Of a stretch of 7,553 nt of DNA, positions 1 to 5,683 are shown one piece after another. The notes under the pieces were generated by a model, which saw nothing but the letters and a program-made list of their open reading frames with translations, did no database searches and was not told where the DNA came from. Source of the DNA: DATLYH01 sp035575035 (GTDB lineage Bacteria; Planctomycetota; Planctomycetia; Gemmatales; Gemmataceae); contig DATLYH010000124.1 of the NCBI GenBank assembly GCA_035575035.1, positions 1 through 7,553 on the forward strand, written 5' to 3'. Within the stretch, counting starts at the first letter, position 1, and the number at the start of each line of letters is the position of its first letter. The translations under genes and the position numbers were made by a program.

Positions 1-3
1 ACC

Positions 4-39
4 GGCCGGCTGACGCCGGCCGCTCGCCCGCACCGGGCG
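4..39. other. Pair of adjacent GC-rich hairpins at the left edge
   Basis: Two perfect inverted repeats follow one another. GGCCGGC (4-10) pairs with GCCGGCC (15-21) around a 4-base loop, and CGCCCG (25-30) pairs with CGGGCG (34-39) around a 3-base loop. No T-tract follows either stem, so neither is a classical intrinsic terminator. They could be the end of an unseen gene to the left or a structured leader for the beta-barrel gene. The rest of 40-193 shows no gene and no promoter hexamers that I would defend. Confidence 0.4.
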
Positions 40-181
40 GCATTTCCCGCTTGTTCGGCATTCTCTTCCCTGCCCCACAGTCCCCTTCGGCCCGTTCTAC
101 CAGATCGTTCAGTTCGTCCCTTCCATCCGGCCGATAACAGAACAGGCCGTGAACCTGAAGGGAATGACCACCCAAACACTC

Positions 182-190
182 AAGGAGGAG
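182..190 (+). promoter_or_regulatory. Shine-Dalgarno that decides the beta-barrel start
   Basis: AAGGAGGAG lies a few bases upstream of the ATG at 194 and is a near-perfect anti-16S match. It selects that ATG over the in-frame GTG at 149, which would place a non-hydrophobic 15-residue extension before the signal peptide. Confidence 0.8.
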
Positions 191-193
191 AAA

Positions 194-1396
194 ATGCGCT
201 TCTGGTTCCTGAGGGGGGCATCGTTCCGTGCCGCCCTGGGGGGCGCAGTGCTGGCTGTGGCGGCGCTGCCGGCGGCTGCCCAGTATCACCTGCCCCACCC
301 CTATTACCAGCCCTGCCCGCCGCCGGTCCCCCAATTCCCGTGTCCGGCGCCCGAGGTCAAGCCTGCGCCGAAGCCGGAGGTATTGCCCAAGAAGGAGGAG
401 CCGGCGCCGAAGCTGGAAGCCCCTCCGCCTACCGAGGCGCCCGAGGCGCTGGCCCCGCCCACCATGACAGCGGCAGCGGTCGGTGCCGGCGTCGGCATGC
501 CCAGCAACACCACCTACATCGACACGGCCATCATCCGCAGCATGGTGCGCTTCCGCTTCGATGCGGCGTATGACAACAACGTCCCCGACCGGGCCGAGTT
601 CTTCTATGCCAAGTGCGGCTGCTTCCGCGGCCTGCCGGCCCCGCGGAATGCCGGCCCGCTCCGCGAGTTTCTCGTTTCCCGGGGCCTGTTCCGCGACCCC
701 AGCGCCCCCGGCCCACCGCTGCCGGAGACGGGGGTTGATTACCAGGACATTCGGAGCTACGTCGAGATCGCGGCCAGCCAGCGTCTGTCCGGCTTTGTGG
801 AGTTGCCGGTCCGGTTCCTCAACCCCGAGGTCAACGACAACACGGCCGGCTTCGGCGACATGGAGGCTGGCGTCAAGTTGGGGTTGATCACCGATCCCGG
901 CTGCCGCTACCTGACCTTCCAGTTCCGGACCTACATCCCGACGGGCGATGCGGAGCGCGGCCTGGGGACCAACCATGTCAGCCTGGAGCCGGCGTTGCTG
1001 GCCTTCCAGCGTTTCGGCGATCGACTGATCCTTGAAGGAGAGCTGCGCGACTGGATTCCGATTGGCGGAACCGACTTCGCCGGCAACATCATCCGTTACG
1101 GCGTCGGCGTCAGCTACTTCCTGGTCGGCAATCCGCTGGTGCTGGCACAGCCGGTGGACGGCGGCTTCTGGCTGGCCCCGGTGGCCGAGTTCGTCGGCTG
1201 GACGGTGCTGGATGGCAAGGGATCGACCCCGACCTTTGTGTTCGACGCCGCCGGTGATACCATCGTCAACGCCAAGTTCGGCGCCCGCTTCGGCCTGGGC
1301 AACTACAACAGCTTCTCGGTCAGCTATGGCCGGGCCCTGACCGGCGATGTCTGGTACAAGGACATCGTCCGCGTCGAGTACCGGTTGGTGTTCTAA
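194..1396 (+). CDS. Exported outer-membrane beta-barrel protein (putative transporter / phenol MetA-like fold)
   Basis: This is a 400-residue protein starting at ATG 194. Residues 1-29 form a signal peptide (basic MRFWFLRG, hydrophobic stretch to ALPAAA, cleavage probably before Gln30). Residues 31-90 are a Pro/Lys/Glu-rich, low-complexity linker. Residues from about 105 to 400 alternate hydrophobic and polar residues as beta-strands do, with blocks such as GFGDMEAGVKLGL (219-231), FRTYIPTGDAERGLGTN (244-260) and IIRYGVGVSYFL (299-310). The chain ends in YRLVF, and a terminal aromatic residue is the usual signal for outer-membrane assembly. The 'GD..AG.K...PTGD...GLGT' pattern recalls the MetA-pathway phenol-degradation/transporter barrel family; I assign it by pattern only. 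Cys141 and Cys143, with Cys237, could form a periplasmic disulfide. It is monocistronic in view and convergent with the operon to its right. Substrate unknown. Confidence 0.75.
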   Translation: MRFWFLRGASFRAALGGAVLAVAALPAAAQYHLPHPYYQPCPPPVPQFPCPAPEVKPAPKPEVLPKKEEPAPKLEAPPPTEAPEALAPPTMTAAAVGAGVGMPSNTTYIDTAIIRSMVRFRFDAAYDNNVPDRAEFFYAKCGCFRGLPAPRNAGPLREFLVSRGLFRDPSAPGPPLPETGVDYQDIRSYVEIAASQRLSGFVELPVRFLNPEVNDNTAGFGDMEAGVKLGLITDPGCRYLTFQFRTYIPTGDAERGLGTNHVSLEPALLAFQRFGDRLILEGELRDWIPIGGTDFAGNIIRYGVGVSYFLVGNPLVLAQPVDGGFWLAPVAEFVGWTVLDGKGSTPTFVFDAAGDTIVNAKFGARFGLGNYNSFSVSYGRALTGDVWYKDIVRVEYRLVF

Positions 1397-1404
1397 CCGC
1401 GCAA

Positions 1405-1591
1405 GAGCCCGGAGTGCCCAGCGAATGGGGTTAACCCGTCGCTGACGCTCCGGGCTCGGATAATCCCGTCGCTAACGCTCCGGGCTCGGATAATCCGTCG
1501 CGGACGCTCCGGGCTCGGACAATACCTCTTGCAGAGCCCGGAGCGTGAGCGACGGGATAGGACGTGCCCCCGTCGCGGACGCTCCGGGCTC
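1405..1591 (-). repeat. Cluster of the 23-base Gemmata-type repeat 3' of the beta-barrel gene
   Basis: The unit, read on the minus strand, is GAGCCCGGAGCG, then TNN, then GCGACGGG. Minus-strand copies lie at 1435-1457, 1465-1487, 1495-1516 (one C short) and 1569-1591; a plus-strand copy lies at 1534-1556 and a degenerate plus-strand copy at 1405-1430. The first three minus-strand copies repeat every 30 bases and are separated by 7-base spacers GGATAAT, whose complement ATTATCC matches spacers of the larger array at 4968-5322. The cluster starts 9 bases after the beta-barrel stop codon. It has no coding role that I can see. Confidence 0.9.
1534..1591. terminator. Long inverted repeat made by two opposed repeat units; possible bidirectional terminator
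   Basis: The plus-strand unit 1534-1556 and the minus-strand unit 1569-1591 are complementary at 21 of 23 positions (only the variable dinucleotide mismatches) around a 12-base loop. An RNA from either strand would fold into a very stable hairpin here, between convergent genes ending at 1396 and 1688. No U-tract follows, so a termination role is inferred from position and stability only. Confidence 0.35.
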
Positions 1592-1622
1592 GGGACCCGA
1601 TTCGTTTACTTTAATGTATACA

Positions 1623-1642
1623 AATGTTCCGCGCGGAACATT
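1623..1642. promoter_or_regulatory. Perfect 20-bp palindrome resembling parS (ParB/Noc-type site or operator)
   Basis: AATGTTCCGC is followed directly by its exact complement GCGGAACATT. The inner 16 bases (1625-1640) are TGTTCC-GCGC-GGAACA. The chromosomal parS consensus is TGTTTCACGTGAAACA, with TGTTCC...GGAACA flanks in some bacteria; against that variant this site differs only by GCGC instead of ACGT at the centre. A second small palindrome, TGTATACA (1615-1622), abuts it, and both sit in an AT-richer island at about 1599-1642. It lies 45 bases past the stop of the toroid lipoprotein gene, so a terminator hairpin (8-bp stem, GCGC loop) or a regulator site are the alternatives. Confidence 0.45.
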
Positions 1643-1687
1643 GGTCCCTGTCGGTTCCGGGATGGCCGGGCCACAAGCGGCCGGTTC

Positions 1688-2866
1688 TCACTCCCCCTCG
1701 GCCGGCGCCCACTCGGGAGGCAGCGGAATGGGCGGCTCGTTGGGGCCCAACCAGTGACGATCGTAGACCCGGGCATAGTAGATGAGCAGTCCGTGCACGG
1801 CGTGGTAAAGCGAGCCCCCTTCGATCGGCGAGCCCTGCATCTCCAGGATCATCAGCGCCAGGGCGTTGGCTGCCTCCTGCATCCACGGTTCCTTTAGCTC
1901 GTCCGGAGACAGGGCCAAGGCCAGCCATTCAAGGGTGTGGCCGGTGGTGTTGATGCGCAGCTGCTTGTCGGCGGCGTTGCCGGGGCCGCGGAAGAAGCTG
2001 GTCGAGAACGAACCGTCCGGGTTCTGGTATTTCTTCGCCAGGTCGCGGTACTTGGCTGTCTTGTCGGCGATTTCCTTCCAGACGCCGGTCTTTGCCCCGC
2101 CCTTTTGCAGGTGCAGGTGGTAGACCCAGGTCAGCCCGAACAGCCGATGCGTCCCGCCGCAGGGGGCGTTTTCCACGCTGGCGTCCAGCTCGTAGCGCAC
2201 CAGGTCCTCGAAATGCAGCTGCTCGCCGTGGCCGTTCGTCCAGGAAATGTCGGTGCCCAGATACTGGCCGATGACCAGGATCGCCCAGCTGAGTTCCTGC
2301 TTTTGCGTCACCCGGGCCCGCATCTGGGCATGGCGGACGAAATCCATGAAGGTGTAATCGCGGCCAAAGACAACGAATTTCTTGTCGGGCGGCATCCCCC
2401 ACTGGGCCATCTCGGCGATGAACTGGTCCTGGTGCCCTTGCCCCACCCCCTGGCCGTCGGCAAACGACTGGACATCCAGGCCATACTTGGTCGGCAGGAA
2501 CACCAGGCCGCGCAGCTCGCCGCCGTTGGCAATGTAATCGACGGCGTTGACCCGCTGCCCGGTGTCCTCGTTGAGGAGGGTCACGCTCGGCCCCAGCCCC
2601 AGGATGCCGTGGAAGACGGTCCAGAAGCCGTTGCTCGTCCGCAGGTCGCGCCGCCGGACATGCTCAATGGCCGCCTCGATGCGGTCCTTCGGCCCAGTCG
2701 GTTCGGGTGCCGGCGTCGGCATTAGGGTCAGCTTCTCGACCGGCGCCTGCTCCGACGGCGGCGTTTCCTCCGGCCTTGGGGCCGGGGGATCGACCGGGGC
2801 GCAGGCGGCGCACAGGATCGCAGCTGCCGCCCCGACAGCGAGCCCGATCAGCCTCTTGGTGCTCAT
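1688..2866 (-). CDS. Lipoprotein-like alpha/alpha-toroid (terpene-cyclase-fold) periplasmic protein
   Basis: This 392-residue protein is the last gene of the three-gene minus-strand operon. The N-terminus is MSTKRLIGLAV followed by a hydrophobic run to Cys22 (ILCAAC). That resembles a lipoprotein signal but is imperfect, because Leu sits at -4 rather than -3. Residues 23-60 are a Pro/Glu-rich tether. The rest is helical with repeat-like motifs: APCGGTHRLFGLTW (234-247), QNPDGSFST (281-289, similar to the QW-type motif of prenyltransferase/squalene-cyclase toroids), NTTGHTLEWLALAL (306-319) and LYHAVHGLLIYYA (353-365). I recognise the family as widespread in planctomycetes, where it has often been labelled 'ADP-ribosylation factor-directed GTPase activating protein isoform b', a name with no support in the sequence. 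Ribosome binding is weak: a GGGGG run lies five bases upstream of the ATG. It starts 28 bases after the HTTM stop, so it is probably co-transcribed. Substrate and activity unknown. Confidence 0.8.
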   Translation of the reverse strand: MSTKRLIGLAVGAAAAILCAACAPVDPPAPRPEETPPSEQAPVEKLTLMPTPAPEPTGPKDRIEAAIEHVRRRDLRTSNGFWTVFHGILGLGPSVTLLNEDTGQRVNAVDYIANGGELRGLVFLPTKYGLDVQSFADGQGVGQGHQDQFIAEMAQWGMPPDKKFVVFGRDYTFMDFVRHAQMRARVTQKQELSWAILVIGQYLGTDISWTNGHGEQLHFEDLVRYELDASVENAPCGGTHRLFGLTWVYHLHLQKGGAKTGVWKEIADKTAKYRDLAKKYQNPDGSFSTSFFRGPGNAADKQLRINTTGHTLEWLALALSPDELKEPWMQEAANALALMILEMQGSPIEGGSLYHAVHGLLIYYARVYDRHWLGPNEPPIPLPPEWAPAEGE

Positions 2867-2894
2867 CTTTGCCCCCGAGGAAAACCAAACCTGA

Positions 2895-4064
2895 TTATGC
2901 CCCCGGCGTCCGGGACATGATCGATTCGGATTTCGCCATCCGGATCTCGGACGGGACCGGCGAAGCGGCGGGATCCTTCCGGATGCCGGCGATGCCCGGC
3001 TCCTCGGCCCGTTCGTCCGGCAGCCAGCGCGCCAGCCACCGCAGGCCGGGCCGCCGGGCCAGCAGGCCGAAGACCCGGTGCCACTCGTCGGCGGTCACAA
3101 AGCTGAGGCAGCCGATCAGAAGGGCCGGCCCCAGCAACGGCAGCTGGTAAATCAGCGCCAGCCCCAGCCAGCCGATCAGGGCGCCGCCGATCAGGACAAC
3201 GCGCAGCTTCCGCCGCCAGGCGAACAGCGGGAAGCCGATCTGCCAGACGAGCATGGCGTAGGCGGCCGCACTGAGCACGAACAGGTACGACTCCCGGTGC
3301 GGAGCCTGGGCCTGAGCCTGAGCCAGCGTGGTTGCAAACGGCGGATGGAGCGGATACCAGAGGGCGACGCCCGACCACCAGTCCCCGAACTGGAGCTTGT
3401 GCAGTCCGTTGGTGACGATGATGATCGCGAAGTGCACCTGCAACAGCCGCAGCGCCAGATTGGCGCCCAGGCTCGGCCGACCGACCGCCCGAGTGATCGG
3501 CCAGGCCAAGCCGAGCAGGCGGGCCGGCAGCCGCTGGCGGTCGCGCTGGCCAACCAGCACGCAGCCGATCATCAGATAAAACGCCAGGACCTTGAGGAAG
3601 GTATCACCCTCGGGATAGTAAAGGACAGGGTTCGCCGTGAACGAGACGACGATGACCCAGGCCAGCACTGCGGTCAAGCGAGGCGCCACCCCCAGTGTGA
3701 ACAGGGCCAGCACCGCGACCGAGGCCCAGTAGAAGGCGGTCAGCGCCGTGGAGTTGGCGTTGACCAGGTATAGCACCGACCAGCCAACCGGCGGCCGCAG
3801 CCATTCGGGAAGCTGGGCCGACTCGGCGTAGGCTGCCAGGTCCGCATAACCTTGCCGGTCCAGCCAGCCGTCGCGGCCGAACAGGCTGTCCAGGTGGCCG
3901 GCAAACGGCAGCAGCCAGGCGAGAAACAGCAGTCCCGCCAGCAGGCGCAGCACATGAAGGCCGACGGGGTCAACAGGCGTGAACCAGAAATGGACCCAGG
4001 AGCGTGCCGGTCCAGCGGCCGCGGCCGGCGGCGCGGCCGGCAAGGCGGATCGGGATGGTTTCAC
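2895..4064 (-). CDS. HTTM-domain polytopic membrane protein (vitamin K-dependent gamma-carboxylase-like)
   Basis: This 389-residue integral membrane protein starts at GTG; no better in-frame start is visible, and GGGGAG at 4073-4078 lies eight bases upstream. Hydrophobic segments occur near residues 33-56, 97-124, 128-147, 154-171, 203-219, 260-281, 287-304 and 306-323. The opening VDPVGLHVLRLLAGLLFLAW and the block HFAIIIVTNGLHKLQFGDWW (211-230) are typical of the HTTM domain, the membrane part shared with animal gamma-glutamyl carboxylase. The chain is far shorter than the roughly 750-residue animal enzyme and lacks its lumenal domain. Lys223, in NGLHKL, aligns by eye with the catalytic-base Lys218 of human GGCX. 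The start overlaps the preceding gene by four bases (GTGA), indicating translational coupling. The last 30 residues (after about 355) look unconserved and may be read-through of former intergenic DNA. The reaction is not established for bacterial HTTM proteins of this kind. Confidence 0.85.
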   Translation of the reverse strand: MKPSRSALPAAPPAAAAGPARSWVHFWFTPVDPVGLHVLRLLAGLLFLAWLLPFAGHLDSLFGRDGWLDRQGYADLAAYAESAQLPEWLRPPVGWSVLYLVNANSTALTAFYWASVAVLALFTLGVAPRLTAVLAWVIVVSFTANPVLYYPEGDTFLKVLAFYLMIGCVLVGQRDRQRLPARLLGLAWPITRAVGRPSLGANLALRLLQVHFAIIIVTNGLHKLQFGDWWSGVALWYPLHPPFATTLAQAQAQAPHRESYLFVLSAAAYAMLVWQIGFPLFAWRRKLRVVLIGGALIGWLGLALIYQLPLLGPALLIGCLSFVTADEWHRVFGLLARRPGLRWLARWLPDERAEEPGIAGIRKDPAASPVPSEIRMAKSESIMSRTPGA

Positions 4065-4801
4065 CGCGGGAACTCCCCAAAAAAGCTGAGCAACTCGTCA
4101 AAGGCCCCAGCCTGAACATTCTCCCAAAACAGCACGGCGGGCGGCATCGGGTTCTTGTGATGCCGGATGATCTCCGCCTTGGCTGCCCCATGTACCCGGC
4201 ACAGGTGACGCGCGTAGGAGCGGGCCAGCAGCAGCGCATCGTCCGACGGCCGCGGCGGCGGCGCGTTGCGGTCGATCTCGTTGATCGACTTCCGCGCCAG
4301 GTGAAGGTGGCGGGGTTCGTTGGCGGCTGGCTCCCAGTACACCACCTGCGGCACCTGCTGGTGGGGGGCGGGGATCAGTTCGCTCGGCGGCAGCGTGACC
4401 ATCTGGTCATTGCCCAAGGTGTGGGCCAGCAGGGTCTGCCGGTGCCGGACCCAGAAGTTGGCCTGCTCATCGGGGATCCGGACCGTCGCCAGCTCCTGAC
4501 CGGCCTCGTCCTTGAGCCGAACCTCAAGATACACCGCGGAGAAGCCCGGGCGGTTGCTGGGAAAGCGGTAAGAGTCGGTCAGGCGGATTAACTTCAGGTA
4601 AGGGGACGTCAGGCTGTCGAGCGTGTAAGCAAACTGCGGCGGCGTTGCCGTATCGGGCCCCATCTCGGACACCCACGGTCCGCTCGGGGCCGCCAGCGCC
4701 CGGACGACAACGGCGCTCAGGTGAAAGACGATGGCCACACTGCCCGCGATGAGCAGCCAGCGCGGAACCCTCTCGGTAGTTTGCGACGGCGTCGGCGACA
4801 T
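4061..4801 (-). CDS. Membrane-anchored protein of the HTTM operon, function unknown
   Basis: This 246-residue protein starts at ATG 4801, preceded six bases upstream by GGAGAGGA (4808-4815). An in-frame start at 4936 would add 45 poorly conserved-looking residues without a comparable ribosome site, so I prefer 4801. A single hydrophobic segment at about 14-37 (WLLIAGSVAIVFHLSAVVVRALA) follows a short N-terminus and should act as a signal anchor, leaving about 205 residues outside. The outer part contains PPQFAYTLDSLTSPYLKLIRL (54-74), DEQANFWVRHRQTLLA (111-126) and LLLARSYARHLCRVHGA (190-206), and ends with VLFWENVQAGAFDELLSFFGEFP. I recall similar proteins encoded directly before HTTM genes in other Gemmata-like genomes, but no fold or activity is known to me. 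It is the first gene of the operon and its stop overlaps the HTTM start, so the two products probably act as partners. Confidence 0.8.
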   Translation of the reverse strand: MSPTPSQTTERVPRWLLIAGSVAIVFHLSAVVVRALAAPSGPWVSEMGPDTATPPQFAYTLDSLTSPYLKLIRLTDSYRFPSNRPGFSAVYLEVRLKDEAGQELATVRIPDEQANFWVRHRQTLLAHTLGNDQMVTLPPSELIPAPHQQVPQVVYWEPAANEPRHLHLARKSINEIDRNAPPPRPSDDALLLARSYARHLCRVHGAAKAEIIRHHKNPMPPAVLFWENVQAGAFDELLSFFGEFPR

Positions 4802-4807
4802 GCGTGG

Positions 4808-4815
4808 TCCTCTCC
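4808..4815 (-). promoter_or_regulatory. Shine-Dalgarno that decides the operon's first start
   Basis: Minus-strand GGAGAGGA six bases before the ATG at 4801 supports this start over the in-frame codon at 4936. Confidence 0.7.
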
Positions 4816-4825
4816 GGTAGACTGG

Positions 4826-4841
4826 CCGGGCCGAGGCCCGG
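4826..4841 (-). other. Leader hairpin just upstream of the operon's ribosome site
   Basis: CCGGGC (4826-4831) pairs with GCCCGG (4836-4841) around a 4-base loop, ten bases upstream of the Shine-Dalgarno on the minus strand. A minus-strand TTGACA (4850-4855) lies just upstream but has no -10-like hexamer at the right distance; the bases there are the hairpin itself. It could affect translation initiation, or be an accident of high GC. Confidence 0.3.
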
Positions 4842-4967
4842 GCCTCTTCTGTCAAGGCTACACAATGCTCAAAAAAAATCATCCCATTTTGTGACGGCGG
4901 CTTGAATTCCCGCGCTTCCCCAGGCTGTGCTCTCATGCTAACGGGAAAAATCGGGCCGGGTGATCTT
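4842..4967. other. Upstream region of the three-gene operon
   Basis: This 126-base stretch must carry the operon promoter if transcription starts locally. It is relatively AT-rich at 4856-4912, with an eight-A run at 4871-4878. On the minus strand a weak pair, TTCAAG, 17 bases, GATGAT, can be drawn, but each hexamer matches the sigma-70 consensus poorly, so I do not call a promoter. No gene is seen in it. Confidence 0.3.
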
Positions 4968-5322
4968 CCGCGACGGGTATTATCCGAGCCCGGAGCGTTA
5001 GCGACGGGGAACTATCCGAGCCCGGAGCGTCCGCGACGGGGAACTATCCGAGCCCGGAGCGTTAGCGACGGGTATTATCCGAGCCCGGAGCGTTAGCGAC
5101 GGGGAACATCTGAGCCCGGAGCGTCCGCGACGGGTATTGTCCGAGCCCGGAGCGTAAGCGACGGGGAACTATCCGAGCCCGGAGCGTAAGCGACGGGTAT
5201 TGTCCGAGCCCGGAGCGTCCGCGACGGGGAACTATCCGAGCCCGGAGCGTTAGCGACGGGTTGATGGCGTCCGCGACGGGTTGATGGCGCGTCCGCGACG
5301 GGTTGATGGCGTCCGCGACGGG
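4968..5322 (+). repeat. Dense tandem array of the 23-base Gemmata-type repeat (9 full, 4 truncated units)
   Basis: Full units, GAGCCCGGAGCG then TNN then GCGACGGG, begin at 4986, 5018, 5050, 5081, 5112, 5143, 5175, 5206 and 5238, a period of 31-32 bases. Only the NN dinucleotide varies: TA (units 1, 3, 4, 9), CC (2, 5, 8), AA (6, 7). Spacers of 8-9 bases fall into two main kinds, GAACTATCC and TATTRTCC, plus one GAACATCT. A truncated unit precedes the array (4968-4977). Three more follow unit 9 (5267-5280, 5289-5302, 5309-5322), each keeping only GCGTCCGCGACGGG and separated by TTGATG-type spacers. The last base abuts the stop codon of the kinase remnant. The near-identical spacers indicate tandem amplification, not a CRISPR. 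Confidence 0.95.
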
Positions 5323-5559
5323 TCAGGGGGACCGGGTGAGTTCCCGAAGCAACTCCTGGAAATCCTCGCGCTGCCGCAGCGGATCGAGGTCCCTGTCCTT
5401 CTTCATGTGGGCGGCGTCCTTGAACCCCTTGGCCACGGCGTCCCGTAGCAGCTTCATCGCCTCGTCGCCGTAGAACTGCACCGCCGCCTTGCGCTGCTCG
5501 GCATCGAGCTTCTCGTGCTTCTCGACCAGAGGGATGCACAGGGCCAAGGCGCAGGCGGT
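5323..5559 (-). pseudogene. C-terminal remnant of a second Gemmata-type Ser/Thr kinase
   Basis: On the minus strand, about 78 residues ending in TGA (5323-5325) read ACALALCIPLVEKHEKL ... AMKLLRDAVAKGFKDAAHM ... DLDPLRQREDFQELLREL. This is the pattern I know from the extreme C-terminus of one class of Gemmata Ser/Thr kinases, after the TPR or WD region. Upstream of about 5559 the frame stays open to 5745 but turns to low-complexity residues that do not resemble the family, and it runs into the 3' end of the neighbouring kinase, which has its own complete and different C-terminus. No start codon with a ribosome site is apparent. I therefore read it as a gene fragment left by recombination. A short expressed protein cannot be excluded, since the reading frame is intact. 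Confidence 0.6.
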
Positions 5560-5683
5560 GCTCGATGCGCTGATGGAACTGGTGGAGGAAATCGTCGGCC
5601 CCTTTCGGACGCAGCCACAGCACGGCTGTTGGCCAGACTCTCCGGTAAACGTGCGGCTCACCGACGCGCTGGAACACGCGAAG
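5560..5683. other. Non-coding gap between kinase stop and kinase remnant
   Basis: This 124-base stretch follows the kinase stop codon. I see no gene, hairpin with U-tract or repeat unit in it. It may contain decayed upstream sequence of the kinase remnant. Confidence 0.4.

Noticed and set aside
149..193. GTG start at 149 for the beta-barrel gene
   Set aside because: The ATG at 194 has AAGGAGGAG upstream and begins a standard signal peptide directly.
1529..1897. 122-residue plus-strand reading frame starting MQSPERERR
   Set aside because: It starts inside a repeat unit and continues antisense into the lipoprotein gene. The SPERERR string comes from the repeat, not from a gene.
1937..2725. 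262-residue plus-strand reading frame
   Set aside because: It lies entirely antisense to the toroid lipoprotein gene. It has no ribosome site or recognisable motif and is a typical GC-rich shadow.
1688..2866. Annotation of the toroid protein as an ARF GTPase-activating protein
   Set aside because: No zinc-finger ArfGAP signature (CX2CX16-17CX2C) is present. The name is a propagated label; the sequence shows an exported alpha/alpha-toroid protein.
3078..3773. 231-residue plus-strand reading frame
   Set aside because: It is antisense to the HTTM gene; Gln/Arg/Pro-rich composition and lack of hydrophobic core mark it as a shadow.
4802..4936. N-terminal extension of the anchored protein from the upstream in-frame start at 4936
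   Set aside because: It would place 45 residues before a well-formed signal anchor and ignores the strong Shine-Dalgarno at 4808-4815.
4968..5322. Possible CRISPR array
   Set aside because: The regular 31-32 base period is suggestive, but the spacers are only 8-9 bases and nearly identical, and there are no cas genes. It is a tandem repeat.
5093..5677. 194-residue minus-strand reading frame through the repeat array
   Set aside because: Most of it is translation of the repeat (PVADAPGS, ARTI strings), and it overlaps the better-supported kinase remnant in another frame.
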